Origin: Nymphaea colorata
Lineage: Eukaryota > Streptophyta > Magnoliopsida > Nymphaeales > Nymphaeaceae
Direction of reading: 5' to 3'
NCBI RefSeq assembly: GCF_008831285.2
Contig: NC_045141.1
Coordinates: 1,862,001 to 1,926,000, forward strand
Length of the DNA stretch: 64,000 nt
Part shown: positions 25,062-34,353 of the stretch, in pieces
Position numbering within the stretch: the stretch's first letter is position 1
Layout: every line of letters begins with the position of its first letter
Made by a program: the position numbers and the translations under genes
Notes under the pieces: model-generated
Database searches by the model: none
Told to the model about the DNA's origin: nothing
Seen by the model: only the letters and a program-made list of their open reading frames with translations

Positions 25062-25250
25062 TAGGGCTGCACACGAGCCGAGTCGAGCTCGAGCTTGCCC
25101 AGCTCGAGCTCGACTCGACTCAACAAGCTCGAGCTCGAACTCGACTCGAACTCAAGTCGAGCTACCTAACACAAGCTCGAGCTCGACTCGATTAAATAAA
25201 GTCGAGCTCGAGCTCGACTCGATTAACTCGATTAGCTCGTCTAAATAAAA
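25062..25250. repeat. hAT-1 left TIR and subterminal repeat cluster
   Basis: After the TIR come about ten overlapping CTCGAGCTCGACTCG-type words up to 25237. The strings are palindromic (GAGCTC, CTCGAG), so both strands carry the same words. A mirror cluster lies at 31790-31983. hAT transposases bind subterminal repeats, so a binding role is inferred. The ORFs in this cluster (LELDSTQQARA-like) are artefacts. Confidence 0.88.
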
Positions 25251-25469
25251 TATGATCCTTCTTTTTAAAATATCTAGTAAATTTCATGACGTGGGATGAA
25301 ATTTGTGAATCACTCAACCGAGTCAACCCTGCCAACAGTTTAGAGCTGCAAATAGACACCATTTGGTATTAGACTGTTCTCATTAATAACTATTATAGAA
25401 TCATAAGCTGATGACTGAACAACTGAACAAAATGTAAATAGGACATAATGTATACGAGGAAATAAAAGT

Positions 25470-25898
25470 TTAAAATTGGCTACACAGTATGGTAAAATAA
25501 AAGCCAACTTCAGTAGCTACATATGTCCTTTGATGGAAAAACAGACGAGCAGATTCGAGTCCAGATCTGAGCAGAGCATCATCTCCAAGAGGAAATTGGA
25601 TAATAGCAGCAACAATTTGAGCAAGCTTTAGAATATAGTTTGAGAAGACGTAGACAGGAGTCAAGATCAAGGCTGTGCAGAACAGAAAATAACCCATGAC
25701 CTCTGGCTTTGCTTGTAAATCCCCAGCATCCTCAACCTCCCAGCTCCAAAGGCCTGTCCACACAGTTTCTCCAAAGCACTTCCCATACCCAGCTGCCATG
25801 ATCACCAATTCCCAGTTCAAATTTCCAACAGAAATCATCCAATACATAGATGATATAATAAAGGACATGCTCCTTAGTGCAGAACAGAAATCATCCAA
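25470..25898 (-). CDS. Unidentified 142-codon ORF inside hAT-1
   Basis: The minus-strand frame starts MDDFCSALRSM and has two hydrophobic stretches: FIISSMYWMISVG near residue 13, and GYFLFCTALILTPVYVFSNY near residue 90. I do not recognise the family. It is downstream of the transposase and has no splice or promoter signals I can assign. It may be a captured exon, an accessory frame of the transposon or chance. Confidence 0.25.
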   Translation of the reverse strand: MDDFCSALRSMSFIISSMYWMISVGNLNWELVIMAAGYGKCFGETVWTGLWSWEVEDAGDLQAKPEVMGYFLFCTALILTPVYVFSNYILKLAQIVAAIIQFPLGDDALLRSGLESARLFFHQRTYVATEVGFYFTILCSQF

Positions 25899-26914
25899 CG
25901 TAGATTAGCATAGGCTGTCCATCAACAAGATTGGCTGGCACTCAATCCAATACACACACACACATTTTTCAGTTTATCAAAAAGATTGGTTGTTCATCAA
26001 TGCATGTAGAATAAAAGGAGCAGGGATCAGCTAAAATAGATCGTGCACCATTTTTCAGAAACAATATTCTGGAAATCAACACGTTAAGTTATTTCTCGAA
26101 AATGTCAGCCATGCCAATCTCATCACTCAGACAGAAAGGAAGGAGCAGAGAGAATGTATAGTACATTCCTCAAGTTTTGTCAGTTACATTTGCTAAAATA
26201 AATAGGGGACCCCAAGACAGCAAACCATCCTACGGTGGCCCAAAAATTACAAACAGAACCAGCTATACTTGAAAGCTAAACCGAAACAGATATGTACAAT
26301 TATTTACACATAAAAAAGATCCAACACAAACTAGAAACAAGAAAAAAAAAACAATTCTTTTTCCATTTTGATGAAGAATACGAATGAAAACAGTCTGTTC
26401 CTAAAGGCAAATTTAAGTTTTTCTTGTTCTTTTTCAAACAAATCAGTGATAATAAATCATAACTCTAATCCTACGATGAACAAAGGATAAAAAATTCAGC
26501 TAAATATGCTATAGATGAAGCATGAAAAACCAACATGGGCTTCAAGGCTTCATCACCAAGATGAGATGTTGGAGGCAGTCAAGAGTTGAAGACCTCAGCT
26601 AACAAACCCAAGCCTGTATGTACCCCTAACCCCAGTGCGTATGGCAGGAAAAGAAACACACACAGCAAGAAAAAAACAAGCAAACAAACAAAAGAAAAGG
26701 CTCATTGGAGAATATATAAAAGCTGGCATAAATCAGAAATATCAAAAAAAAAAAACTTGCATCTACCATCAACTGCTTTGCCAACATCCCTAGAAGATAA
26801 GCCAAATACTTCTATCCACGTCTTTGAGAACAGTGCACATGCTAATATCATAAAAACAATAAAGAAAAGAGCACGGAATGGATTGGCTGCCAATTCTTCT
26901 ACTGTTGAATCATG

Positions 26915-29128
26915 TCATGCAATCTCATCTTCAGCAGTACCCTACAAAAAAAACCAACAATAGTTGATAAGTAAACAACTTCTATAACATATAAGCGTAA
27001 AATAAACATGATAAAACTTAAATATACATGCATTTTGGTACTTGCCTTTAGCAATACTGGTACAAGATTCATAGGGTCGCCATACTGTTTTACCCAATCG
27101 CTTGCACAAACTAATTCTTCTACTGTCTTTGGGTTCAATGAACTCCTAGATTCATCCACAATTCGACCTCCAGTACTAAAAGCATATTCAGAGGCAACTG
27201 TAGTGATAGGAATACACAATATATCTCTTGCCATCTGTGATAAAATGGAGTATTTTAGTTCTTTATCTTTCCACCAAATTAATATATCAAACGAATCATG
27301 AGCGGTAACATCACATTTGAGCAATCCATCTTCTAAATACATATCAAGCTCAGACTTTGAAGCTTGAAAATGAACATTGTCTGCTTTATTTAAAAAGCTA
27401 AAAAATCTTATTCTACTTCTACTAGAGTTGCCACATGATGGGTCAGTTCCTCTCATAAAAGTAGTAGAATCACTTTCAACATCTTTATTTGAACCATCAA
27501 TTTTTGCAATGTAGCTGTTATAAAGGTCTTGCATTGTACTTCTTACTAATGTCATATGTTCTTCTTTTTCTTCTATTTGACAAAAAGTCTTTGAAAAGAC
27601 AAAGTCTGTTAAACTCAACTTTATCCTTGGATCTAGTATCGAAGCAATAGCCATTAATATGTTGCAGGAACTCCAATACTTATCAAATTTTTCCTTCATT
27701 TTGAATGCCATTCTCTTCATAAAGCTAGACCCATTTGTAACTCCTTCTTGTAATAATTCTTGAACCCCCCAAATTTCTAAGAAAAATAGGTTTGTTGTAG
27801 GATACTTCGACCCTGAAAAAAGAACAGAAACATTATAAAATGCTTCAAGAAAAGAACATATTTTTTGTACTCTCCCCCATTCTTCTGCATCCAACAACCA
27901 AGTAAAACCAACATCTTCCATAGCATATCTATCAAACACATGTTTGTACATAAGTGCAACTTCCAACATCAAGTAAGTAGAATTCCATCTAGTTGAAACA
28001 TCTAGCACCAACTTCTTTTGACCATGCATTTCAAATTCATCTACTATAACCTGAAAGTTGTAAAGTCTTGATGGGGAACATTTTATGTATTTGACAGCCT
28101 CTCTGATCTTACCAAGTTCATCTCTAATTGCAGACAAACCATCTTGCACCATTAGATTTAAAATATGTGCACAACAACGAACATGAAAAAATTTACCGCC
28201 TTGGTATAGACTTACACCACTTTTCTCTAAATTTTTTTTAATGTTCTTACAAGAACATCATTAGAAGAAGCATTATCAACCGTAATTGAGATGATCTTCT
28301 TTTTTATTTCCCATTCTTGAATATTTTTAGCAATCACATTTGCTAGATTCTTCCCTGTATGAGGTGGTTCGACTTGGCTAAAACCAATTATACGCTTTTG
28401 AAGTGTCCAAGAATGATCTATGAAGTGAGCTGTAATGGAAATATACCCAATTTGTTGGTTAGACGTCCACATATCTGTTGTCAAAGCAACGGAAGGAACT
28501 CTTTTAAAATATTCCTTCAATTTCTTTTTTTCGACCTCGTATAATTTTGTGACATCTCTTTTCATTGTTGTCCTTGAAATGGGTACCCAATTTGGAAAAG
28601 CAACCTTCATTAAAAATCTAAACCAACAATGTTCAACCATATTGAATGCATACTCATGACAAACTACCATCTTTGCTATTATTTCTCTTATCTTTTCAGT
28701 ATCAAGTTTGGCACCCTTACTTATTACTTCCTTTGTAAGGCCTGAAACTTCACTAATCCCAAACCTCAAAGTATTTTGCGTCAAACTACCAGAACGCATA
28801 AGACATTTATGTCTTTTCATTGATGATGTACACCCTCCTGAACTTATAACAAATGTTGTTTTACAATGCTTGCATCTACCTTTTTTGACACCACTCACAG
28901 TTACTTCTTTAAAATCATTTCAAACTGAAGAAGTTCTTGCCCTTTGTCTTTTCATACCACCCACAGTTACATCCTCATTTTCAACAGACCTTGTATTAGT
29001 AGTATCTAAACATGAGCTATAGACTGTTGTGTAGAGCTTCCTACATTATGTGGTTCTGTTGAACCTGCTCCTGAACTGCATATTACTTGTTTGTCTTTAC
29101 TAATAGTATTTTCTATCGGTGAAGACAT
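26915..29128 (-). pseudogene. hAT-1 transposase (BED finger, hAT core, C-terminal dimerisation domain)
   Basis: The protein starts MSSPIENTISKDKQ at 29128. After a frame change near 29012 comes a BED-type zinc finger (CKHCKTTF, MKRHKC; 28800-28870). The catalytic region follows with LTTDMWTSNQQIGYISITAHF and the second conserved block ISITVDNASSND. A second frame (26899-28235) carries CCAHILNLMVQDGL, LDVSTRWNSTYLML and the dimerisation signature PITTVASEYAFSTGGRIVD. Lesions are the frame change near 29012, a TGA at about 28919 where Trp is expected, and a one-base indel in the A-run at 28236-28243. A 104-bp GC-AG intron, 26942-27045, would join VLLK to GTAEDEIA and a stop at 26915. Confidence 0.9.
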
Positions 29129-30169
29129 TCTTCTTCCGTAGATAGAAGGACTAATCTGTAATACAATAATTAACTACAGTTATATACTGCAAAATTTAAA
29201 TTCACAATGCGTTTTCGTAAAAACAAATTAAAATAAGAAGGAATTAAAGACATGCAACCAACAACAACGCACCGGCTCGATTGCTACTTGATTGCTGCTA
29301 ATATATAGCCCAGTCTGGCCGAAAGTCAAGCTTAACCAGAACATGAGCTGCAAAACAATGTAAAAAAAGATAACTATGGAAACACAAAAAGAACAACAGG
29401 TGGATGTATAGAGGAAGAACTAAGAAATGACATACTTATCCTTGATATCACATATATGGTCTTTTAAATATATATACTAGTATGCATATACATCTATAAT
29501 GTATACGTTTTTATTTTCTGTTGACAGATGGTGTTCATTTATGAATTTTTTTTTTCACAATTATTATGTGCTCACTAGCAAATCATGGAAATTACCAGGT
29601 TAGTCGTCTCGATGTTCCAAAAGAAGACAAAGATGTTTCATCACAGCCAACAGCCAAGGTACACTAGAACACATACTGCATGAGGATGGTGAAATTACAT
29701 CATAGATCTTGTTGAATAAACGGGAACTTTATTCCCTGCTGTGTGGCTTTGAATGCTAGCCATGCATGCCAAAAGTGTAAAATTTTCACCAAAGAACATG
29801 GACTCAGAGCTTGTAGGATTTTTCCTTCTGGAGCTGTTGACTTGCCTTTGAAGTCATTGAGTTAGGAAGAATTTCATATATTCCTTGAATTTAGTTGTGG
29901 TCAACCTTGATAGTTGAACCGAGAAATTCATCTGTTTGGGTGCATTAAGTACAAAAGGGAAAAAGAAAAGAGACTGCAATATATCTTCCAGTAACATAAG
30001 TAAATAGAAACTCAAAATCTCTTGGAGTTTTCACACAAAAAAAAATGATGGAACTCTTTGACCTCCCATGTATGTGCAAGGACTGGAAGTTAAGTTAATA
30101 GGCAAATAACCTTTCAAGTGTGACTTTTGAATACCATTGCTTGAAATATGCTTCTTTCTCCTCTCCTCT

Positions 30170-30171
<2 letters not shown>

Positions 30172-30220
<49 letters not shown>
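30172..30220. repeat. Compound (CT)n(AT)n microsatellite inside hAT-1
   Basis: About 11 CT units are followed by about 14 AT units. It has the same compound design as the one at 15641-15734. Confidence 0.95.
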
Positions 30221-30223
<3 letters not shown>

Positions 30224-30544
30224 AAGCTCAATCATTGAACTCCAAGATTAAAAGAAAAAAGTTTTAGGAAAAAGGGAACAATGTGGAAAATGGACTGAAA
30301 TTTGAGTGAAATGGTCTCAGTGGTGCCGCCACCTAAAAAAAAACCAACAATGGTAACAACAGATGCTAAAAGAAAATCCAGTGAAACAAATCCACCAAGT
30401 TCACAGATTATTTGTACATGGCACCACATCTACTTTTGTTTCTTCCAGAGCTTCTTATGATAACCAAAAAGACTAAAGAAAACTCTATGAAGCAAATATT
30501 TATGTGTAGATATAATGAGACATCTACCTTAAAGATAAATCAGT

Positions 30545-30806
30545 TCTGGTTCTGGACCAATAGCGTAAGCCCAAAGAGCTTGACAGTCGAAAGTTGCAAA
30601 GCAAGAGCTCGCTGTCCTGGAATCTTGTCAAATGCATCTACAACAATAGAATCATAACTTTAGTAGACCATTGGTGACTATAACAGAACAGCTATAGAAG
30701 CAAACAGAATATCAGGGCTCTTGCTATGATACATGATCTGGTGCTCACCATGCTTCTAACCAGAGATACTGCCAACTTGATTGTATATCCAGCAGCTCCA
30801 GGGTCG
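30545..30806 (-). other. Exon-like pieces inside hAT-1, identity unknown
   Basis: On the minus strand a block with acceptor-like TTGTTGTAG reads DAFDKIPGQRALALQLSTVK (around 30560-30640). A second block around 30746-30806 lies between CATATGTAG and CATG|GTGAGC. The borders look like splice sites and the frames are locally open, which suggests a captured gene fragment, but I do not recognise the protein. Confidence 0.25.
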
Positions 30807-31299
30807 CATGGCTACATATGTGCATATCATTTTCTAATATCAAAAGCAAGAAAAAGTTTTGAAGTTGTACATAGAAATAACCAACAAATGTTTACAGGAT
30901 TTGACTCTGTCAATTGATAACTCACTTAACGACATTAAACTCTAGAACAAGCCAAGTTTAATGTGCATATATTGAGTGTTTAATGTGCATATATTGAGTG
31001 GAAAGCACTTATCATTAGCAGACTGCTGTATATGGTGAGCTGAAGCAACACCAGCAGGTACAAAACAAGATAACCTTCTAAAAAATACATCATCCATGCA
31101 ACATGGTTCAACAAAAAACTAGAAAAAACTTATAGCATAAAAAGGGGCAACCGATGCTACTGAGGCGAAGAAAAAAGGAAAGCCGAAGAGGTACTTGTTG
31201 CGAAGGCGGGAGCATGAGCTACAACAAGAGCGAGAGGGGCAACCGATGCTACTGAGGCAGTTGCAGCAGTGATTTCTGGTGGGTTTTATTTGGGCAAAA

Positions 31300-31730
31300 T
31301 CAGTTGGGAGGAGGAGGAAGAAGAACAACAACAAGCAAAAGAAAAAAGGGAGGTCGAAGGGGTACCTGGCGTGAAGGTGGAAGCAGCAAAACAAAGAAGG
31401 CAGCAACAGCAGCAGTGGTGGGCCGGTGGCGGCGAGAGAAGGCAGCAACAATGGAAGAGAGAGAGCAGTTGGAAGACAACAACTCAGCAAGACAGCAAGT
31501 GCCCTCAGCCTCAGGTTTGGTCTGGTTGTCGTGGTCGAAGGAAGAAGGAAGACAGCAAGAGAGCAGACGGGAAGAGTGAAGACCGAAGGGCGAAGATGGA
31601 AGACCGAAGGCGAAGGGTGGTCCGTGGTCGACGAAAGAGCAAAGACGTGAAGAGAGAGAGCAAACGAGAAGAAAGAGAGTCAGCGCCGCAGAGAGAAGTC
31701 GGGAAGACGGAGGAAGAGTAAGCTATAAGA
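31300..31730. repeat. Purine-rich low-complexity block in hAT-1
   Basis: The + strand is nearly all A and G (GAGGAGGAGGAAGAAGAA, GAAGACCGAAGGCGAAGG). It opens overlapping 60-150 codon frames on both strands, rich in Glu/Arg/Lys/Gln on one and Leu/Pro/Ser on the other. Composition alone explains the frames. Confidence 0.8.
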
Positions 31731-31789
31731 GGAGACCTCAGTAAAACCCTAAACCGGTGAATCGCTTTTACGAACCGGTTTATATAATT

Positions 31790-31983
31790 CAACTCGTTAT
31801 ATAACGAGTCGAGTCGAGTTTAAACGAGTCGAGTTCTTTAAACTCGAACTCGACTCGTTTATGGTTTCGAGTTTAACTATGAGCTCGAACTCGACTCATT
31901 TATAAATGAGTCGAGCTCGAGCCGAGCTTTTTCGAGCGAGTTCGAGTCGAGCCCGAGTTGGCTCGACTCGTTGTGCAGCCCTA
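31790..31983. repeat. hAT-1 right subterminal repeat cluster and TIR
   Basis: Repeated CGAGTCGAG and GAGCTCGA words run from about 31795 to the TIR at 31965-31983. They mirror the left cluster, and the flank GTCACCAA follows at 31984. Confidence 0.88.
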
Positions 31984-31991
31984 GTCACCAA

Positions 31992-32289
31992 ACATCTGGT
32001 CGTTGCTTGTTGGCTGTTACATAGTTGGACTCATCATTTACTCAATATATAATCGTTGCTTGTTGGCTGTTACATAGTTGGACTCATCATTTACTCAATA
32101 TATAAATACAAAAATTAAAATCAGCCGACTACCTCTCTAATTATATAGTCGTTTTTTAATTTATGTCACAATAAACCATCACAAAATGTGTATTTGCAAT
32201 GGATATTTTTCATATATTTTAGCGATAAAATACACTTTTTATGATTGTTTCTATTGGTACATAATAAAAAAAATAACTATCGTGTAGTG
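31992..32289. mobile_element. CACTA-like element end
   Basis: The segment ends CTATCGTGTAGTG at 32289. Its reverse complement starts CACTACACGATAG, a CACTA-type terminal repeat. Inside it are ACCATCACAAAATG and TTTAGCGATAAAATACAC words like CACTA subterminal repeats, and similar words occur at 24790-25050. hAT-1 therefore inserted in this element. I could not find its left TIR, so its full extent is unknown. Its right end is 13 bp from the TATA box of the methyltransferase gene. Confidence 0.5.
32000..32105 (+). repeat. 53-bp tandem duplication
   Basis: Two adjacent copies, 32000-32052 and 32053-32105, each begin TCGTTGCTTGTTGGCTG and end ACTCAATATATAA. They sit directly beside the hAT-1 target duplication, within the CACTA-like end. 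Confidence 0.9.
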
Positions 32290-32302
32290 AGCTGATTTTA
32301 AC

Positions 32303-32310
32303 TATATATA
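32303..32310 (+). promoter_or_regulatory. Probable TATA box of the SpoU methyltransferase gene
   Basis: CTATATATA lies 203-210 bases before the ATG at 32513. A start about 30 bases downstream would give a leader of roughly 180 nt. It is the only TATA-like word between the CACTA-like end (32289) and the start codon. Confidence 0.55.
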
Positions 32311-32417
32311 TTACCCGACCGTCCTCCAGGGTCGACTCACCATTGCAGCTCCGTCCCCTGAACCAGTTCGCTGCAATTAGCGAGAGGGTGAATTTGTCAA
32401 TTTTGTAGAAGCCTGGG

Positions 32418-32564
32418 ATGAATTTGAGAAAAACCCTAAGCAGCCTTCCCTGGCGCGCTCCACTTGCCTCGCGTTTTTCTTCCTCTCGTATTGCTCTCGC
32501 TGGTCGGACATCATGGTGGGAGGAGATGTGTTCGGAGAGATGGCTGCGGTTGAGAGCTTCATGA
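32418..32564 (+). CDS. Upstream ORF overlapping the methyltransferase start (48 codons)
   Basis: An ATG at 32418 lies 95 bases before the main ATG in a different frame and runs to a TGA at 32562-32564, past the main start. The product starts MNLRKTLSSLPWRAPLASRF and continues SSSRIALAGR. It is rich in Arg, Ser, Leu and Ala with no acidic residue in the first 34, like an organelle presequence. If the transcript starts near 32335 this overlapping uORF should lower translation from 32513, unless that start lies downstream of 32418. A frame-joining splice is conceivable but no donor or acceptor is evident. Confidence 0.4.
   Translation: MNLRKTLSSLPWRAPLASRFSSSRIALAGRTSWWEEMCSERWLRLRAS
32431..32439 (+). 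promoter_or_regulatory. Telo-box AAACCCTAA in the leader
   Basis: AAACCCTAA is the plant telo-box, often found near the start of ribosome-biogenesis and translation genes. That suits an RNA methyltransferase. It also falls inside the upstream ORF. Confidence 0.5.
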
Positions 32565-32749
32565 TCGTGCACAACGTGGCGAAGAGGCATAACGTTGGCA
32601 CCTTAGTTAGAAGCGCGACAGCCTTCGGCGTGTCGGAGCTCATACTAGTGGGGAGGAGGGACTTCAACACCTTCGGCAGCCACGGCTCCGTCCCTCACGT
32701 CCGCTTCCGCCACTTCTATTCCCTATCCGACGCCCGCCTCTACCTCAAG
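32513..32749 (+). CDS. SpoU/TrmH-family RNA 2'-O-methyltransferase, exon 1
   Basis: The 79-codon exon starts MVGGDVFGEMAAVESFMIVH and ends ARLYLK at a GT donor (CTCAAG|GTCAGA), phase 0. It holds SpoU motif 1: HNVAKRHNVGTLVRSATAFG then SELILVG. In this knotted SPOUT family the enzyme moves a methyl group from S-adenosylmethionine to a ribose 2'-OH of tRNA or rRNA. The N- and R-residues of motif 1 help form the catalytic site. The ATG is the first in this frame after a leader with a telo-box. GC content rises sharply here relative to flanking DNA, as expected for a real exon. It is the only intact-looking host gene in the window. Target RNA and cell compartment are not shown by the sequence. 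Confidence 0.92.
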
Positions 32750-34353
32750 GTCAGACCCCTCTATTCCTCCTTTTTCTCCTCCCATACTTCTTTCCTCGTG
32801 TTCTTGTTTTCCTCCACTCGGTTCTTACAGATCTTTGTCTTTTATTTGGCTTTTCTCATAGCCACTTTCTATTGTCTGTCAAAGTCACCTACTGTGCAAC
32901 GGAAGTGCGGCCGCGAGCATTTGAAATTTCTTTGTTAACCTATGATCTGCATTCTCATAGGGGTGCTCGTAGTTCTTCTCCGACATTTATAGGGTATTTG
33001 ATTGCTTAGTTAAGTAATACAAATTGATGTTTTCAATTAGCTTTGGAAACTCGGACATTTCGATGAAATTGGATTAATTAACTTGGTGGTTGTTTCTTTC
33101 ATTGTTTCAGATATATTCTTCGCTCATTTTGTTATTTCTTGTTCGACTTACGGCACTTTTTTGGACGTTAGCCATTACAGATGGAAGGAAACTTTACTAT
33201 TTATATATAAATTTAGTATTCATACATTAATTCACTCATTTATTCGCAGTTGCTATTTGAGATAAAACAGAGGATTGCTAGATAATAATTCATGAGTAGG
33301 AGCTTTCCTTTTTTTGTGAGAATCTTTTTTATTTAAGTTCTATTGTTTAAGCTCTTATCTGAATCTGGACTGTCAGCTTTTATATATGGATGTACAGAAC
33401 ATTTATTCTTGTTCGAATGGAAAATTTGCATGTCTTCCATACTTCTTTGGTCCTTGAGACTTGAGGTACGTGGTTCAAAAAAAATTGGTGGATTTACTAT
33501 GTAAATTTTTTGTTTCTCATTTCATGGACCAATTTAGTATATGTTGCCAGCAACAGTAGTATAATCTGGCAAGCTTAATTTACATCATCAACTGCCTAAA
33601 AAAGATGAACATGTAGATCATGTTTTGATAACTAAATTATTTTTGTAGAGTAAAAGAAAATGAAAGTGCTGGAAGCATATAAAGTATGCTCAAGAGAGAT
33701 TGTTTGGCTATGTTTTGGTAGGTAAATAAGTCAAAATAAATAGAATGGGAATAACTAAAAGAGGAGAATCTGACTATGTTTTGTTCAGTAAGCTAGTTAA
33801 GTTGAGACATAGACAATGGATGCTTATAGTATATATTTTCTTTCTATTATTGCACGAACACACACACACACACTCTCTCCCACACCCACTTCTCATCTAG
33901 TACTTTATTCATTTCAAAGCGTCCTTTTTTTGATAAACAATGCTAAGGAGTACCGTCTTACTAGCAAAATATATACAAAAAAAATGTTATTTAGAGAACA
34001 AGTTTTCAGGCTTAAACCACTATATCACACTCAATACCAATGTCCCATGTTGGAGACTAGTTAAATCATTTCATGGCAAGCTCATAATTCAAATGGTAAA
34101 GTATCACAGATGCCATGAAAGATAGTTGAACCAGGATTTGGGTGGGCTCCAGCTTGGCAGGTGGGTGAGAGACTTTCTCTCTTTGTCAAATCAATTCCAC
34201 AACAAACTTCGATGATACCTTAATGGGAAATAAATGTTCTTCAATACAGTACTAAAGAAAAGAGAGAGAAGGGGGTGGACCTAGGGCTTGGGTGGTGCCA
34301 GTGTGGCGCTGACATGGTGTGGGTGTACAACTTAAGGGGAAATGTTAAGAGCA
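32750..34353 (+). other. Methyltransferase intron 1, left part
   Basis: AT-rich intron sequence with no coding signal. It contains a short CA repeat near 33857-33873. ORFs such as 33083-33265 are chance. Confidence 0.7.

Larger units (their letters stand above)
25062..31983 (-). mobile_element. hAT-1: near-complete hAT transposon, 6922 bp
   Basis: The ends are TAGGGCTGCACACGAG at 25062 and its inverse (ending CTCGTTGTGCAGCCCTA) at 31983. An exact 8-bp target duplication GTCACCAA lies at 25054-25061 and 31984-31991, the length made by hAT transposases. Both ends carry about 190 bp of reiterated GAGCTCGA/CGAGTCGAG words, probable transposase binding sites. The transposase lies on the minus strand at 26915-29128. 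The remaining 4.7 kb includes low-complexity DNA and exon-like pieces of unknown origin. Three lesions in the transposase make it non-autonomous at present. Confidence 0.95.

Noticed and set aside
25027-25248. ORFs reading LELDSTQQARARTRLELKS-like repeats
   Set aside because: They are the subterminal repeat words of hAT-1.
31269-31721. 150-codon Glu/Arg/Lys-rich ORF
   Set aside because: Explained by the purine-rich strand inside hAT-1; other frames on the same strand are equally open.
34350-34353. Exact target duplication for the intron-1 foldback element
   Set aside because: Flanks TTAAGAGCAT and AAAGAGTCAT are only alike after allowing an indel, so I do not claim a duplication length or a superfamily.
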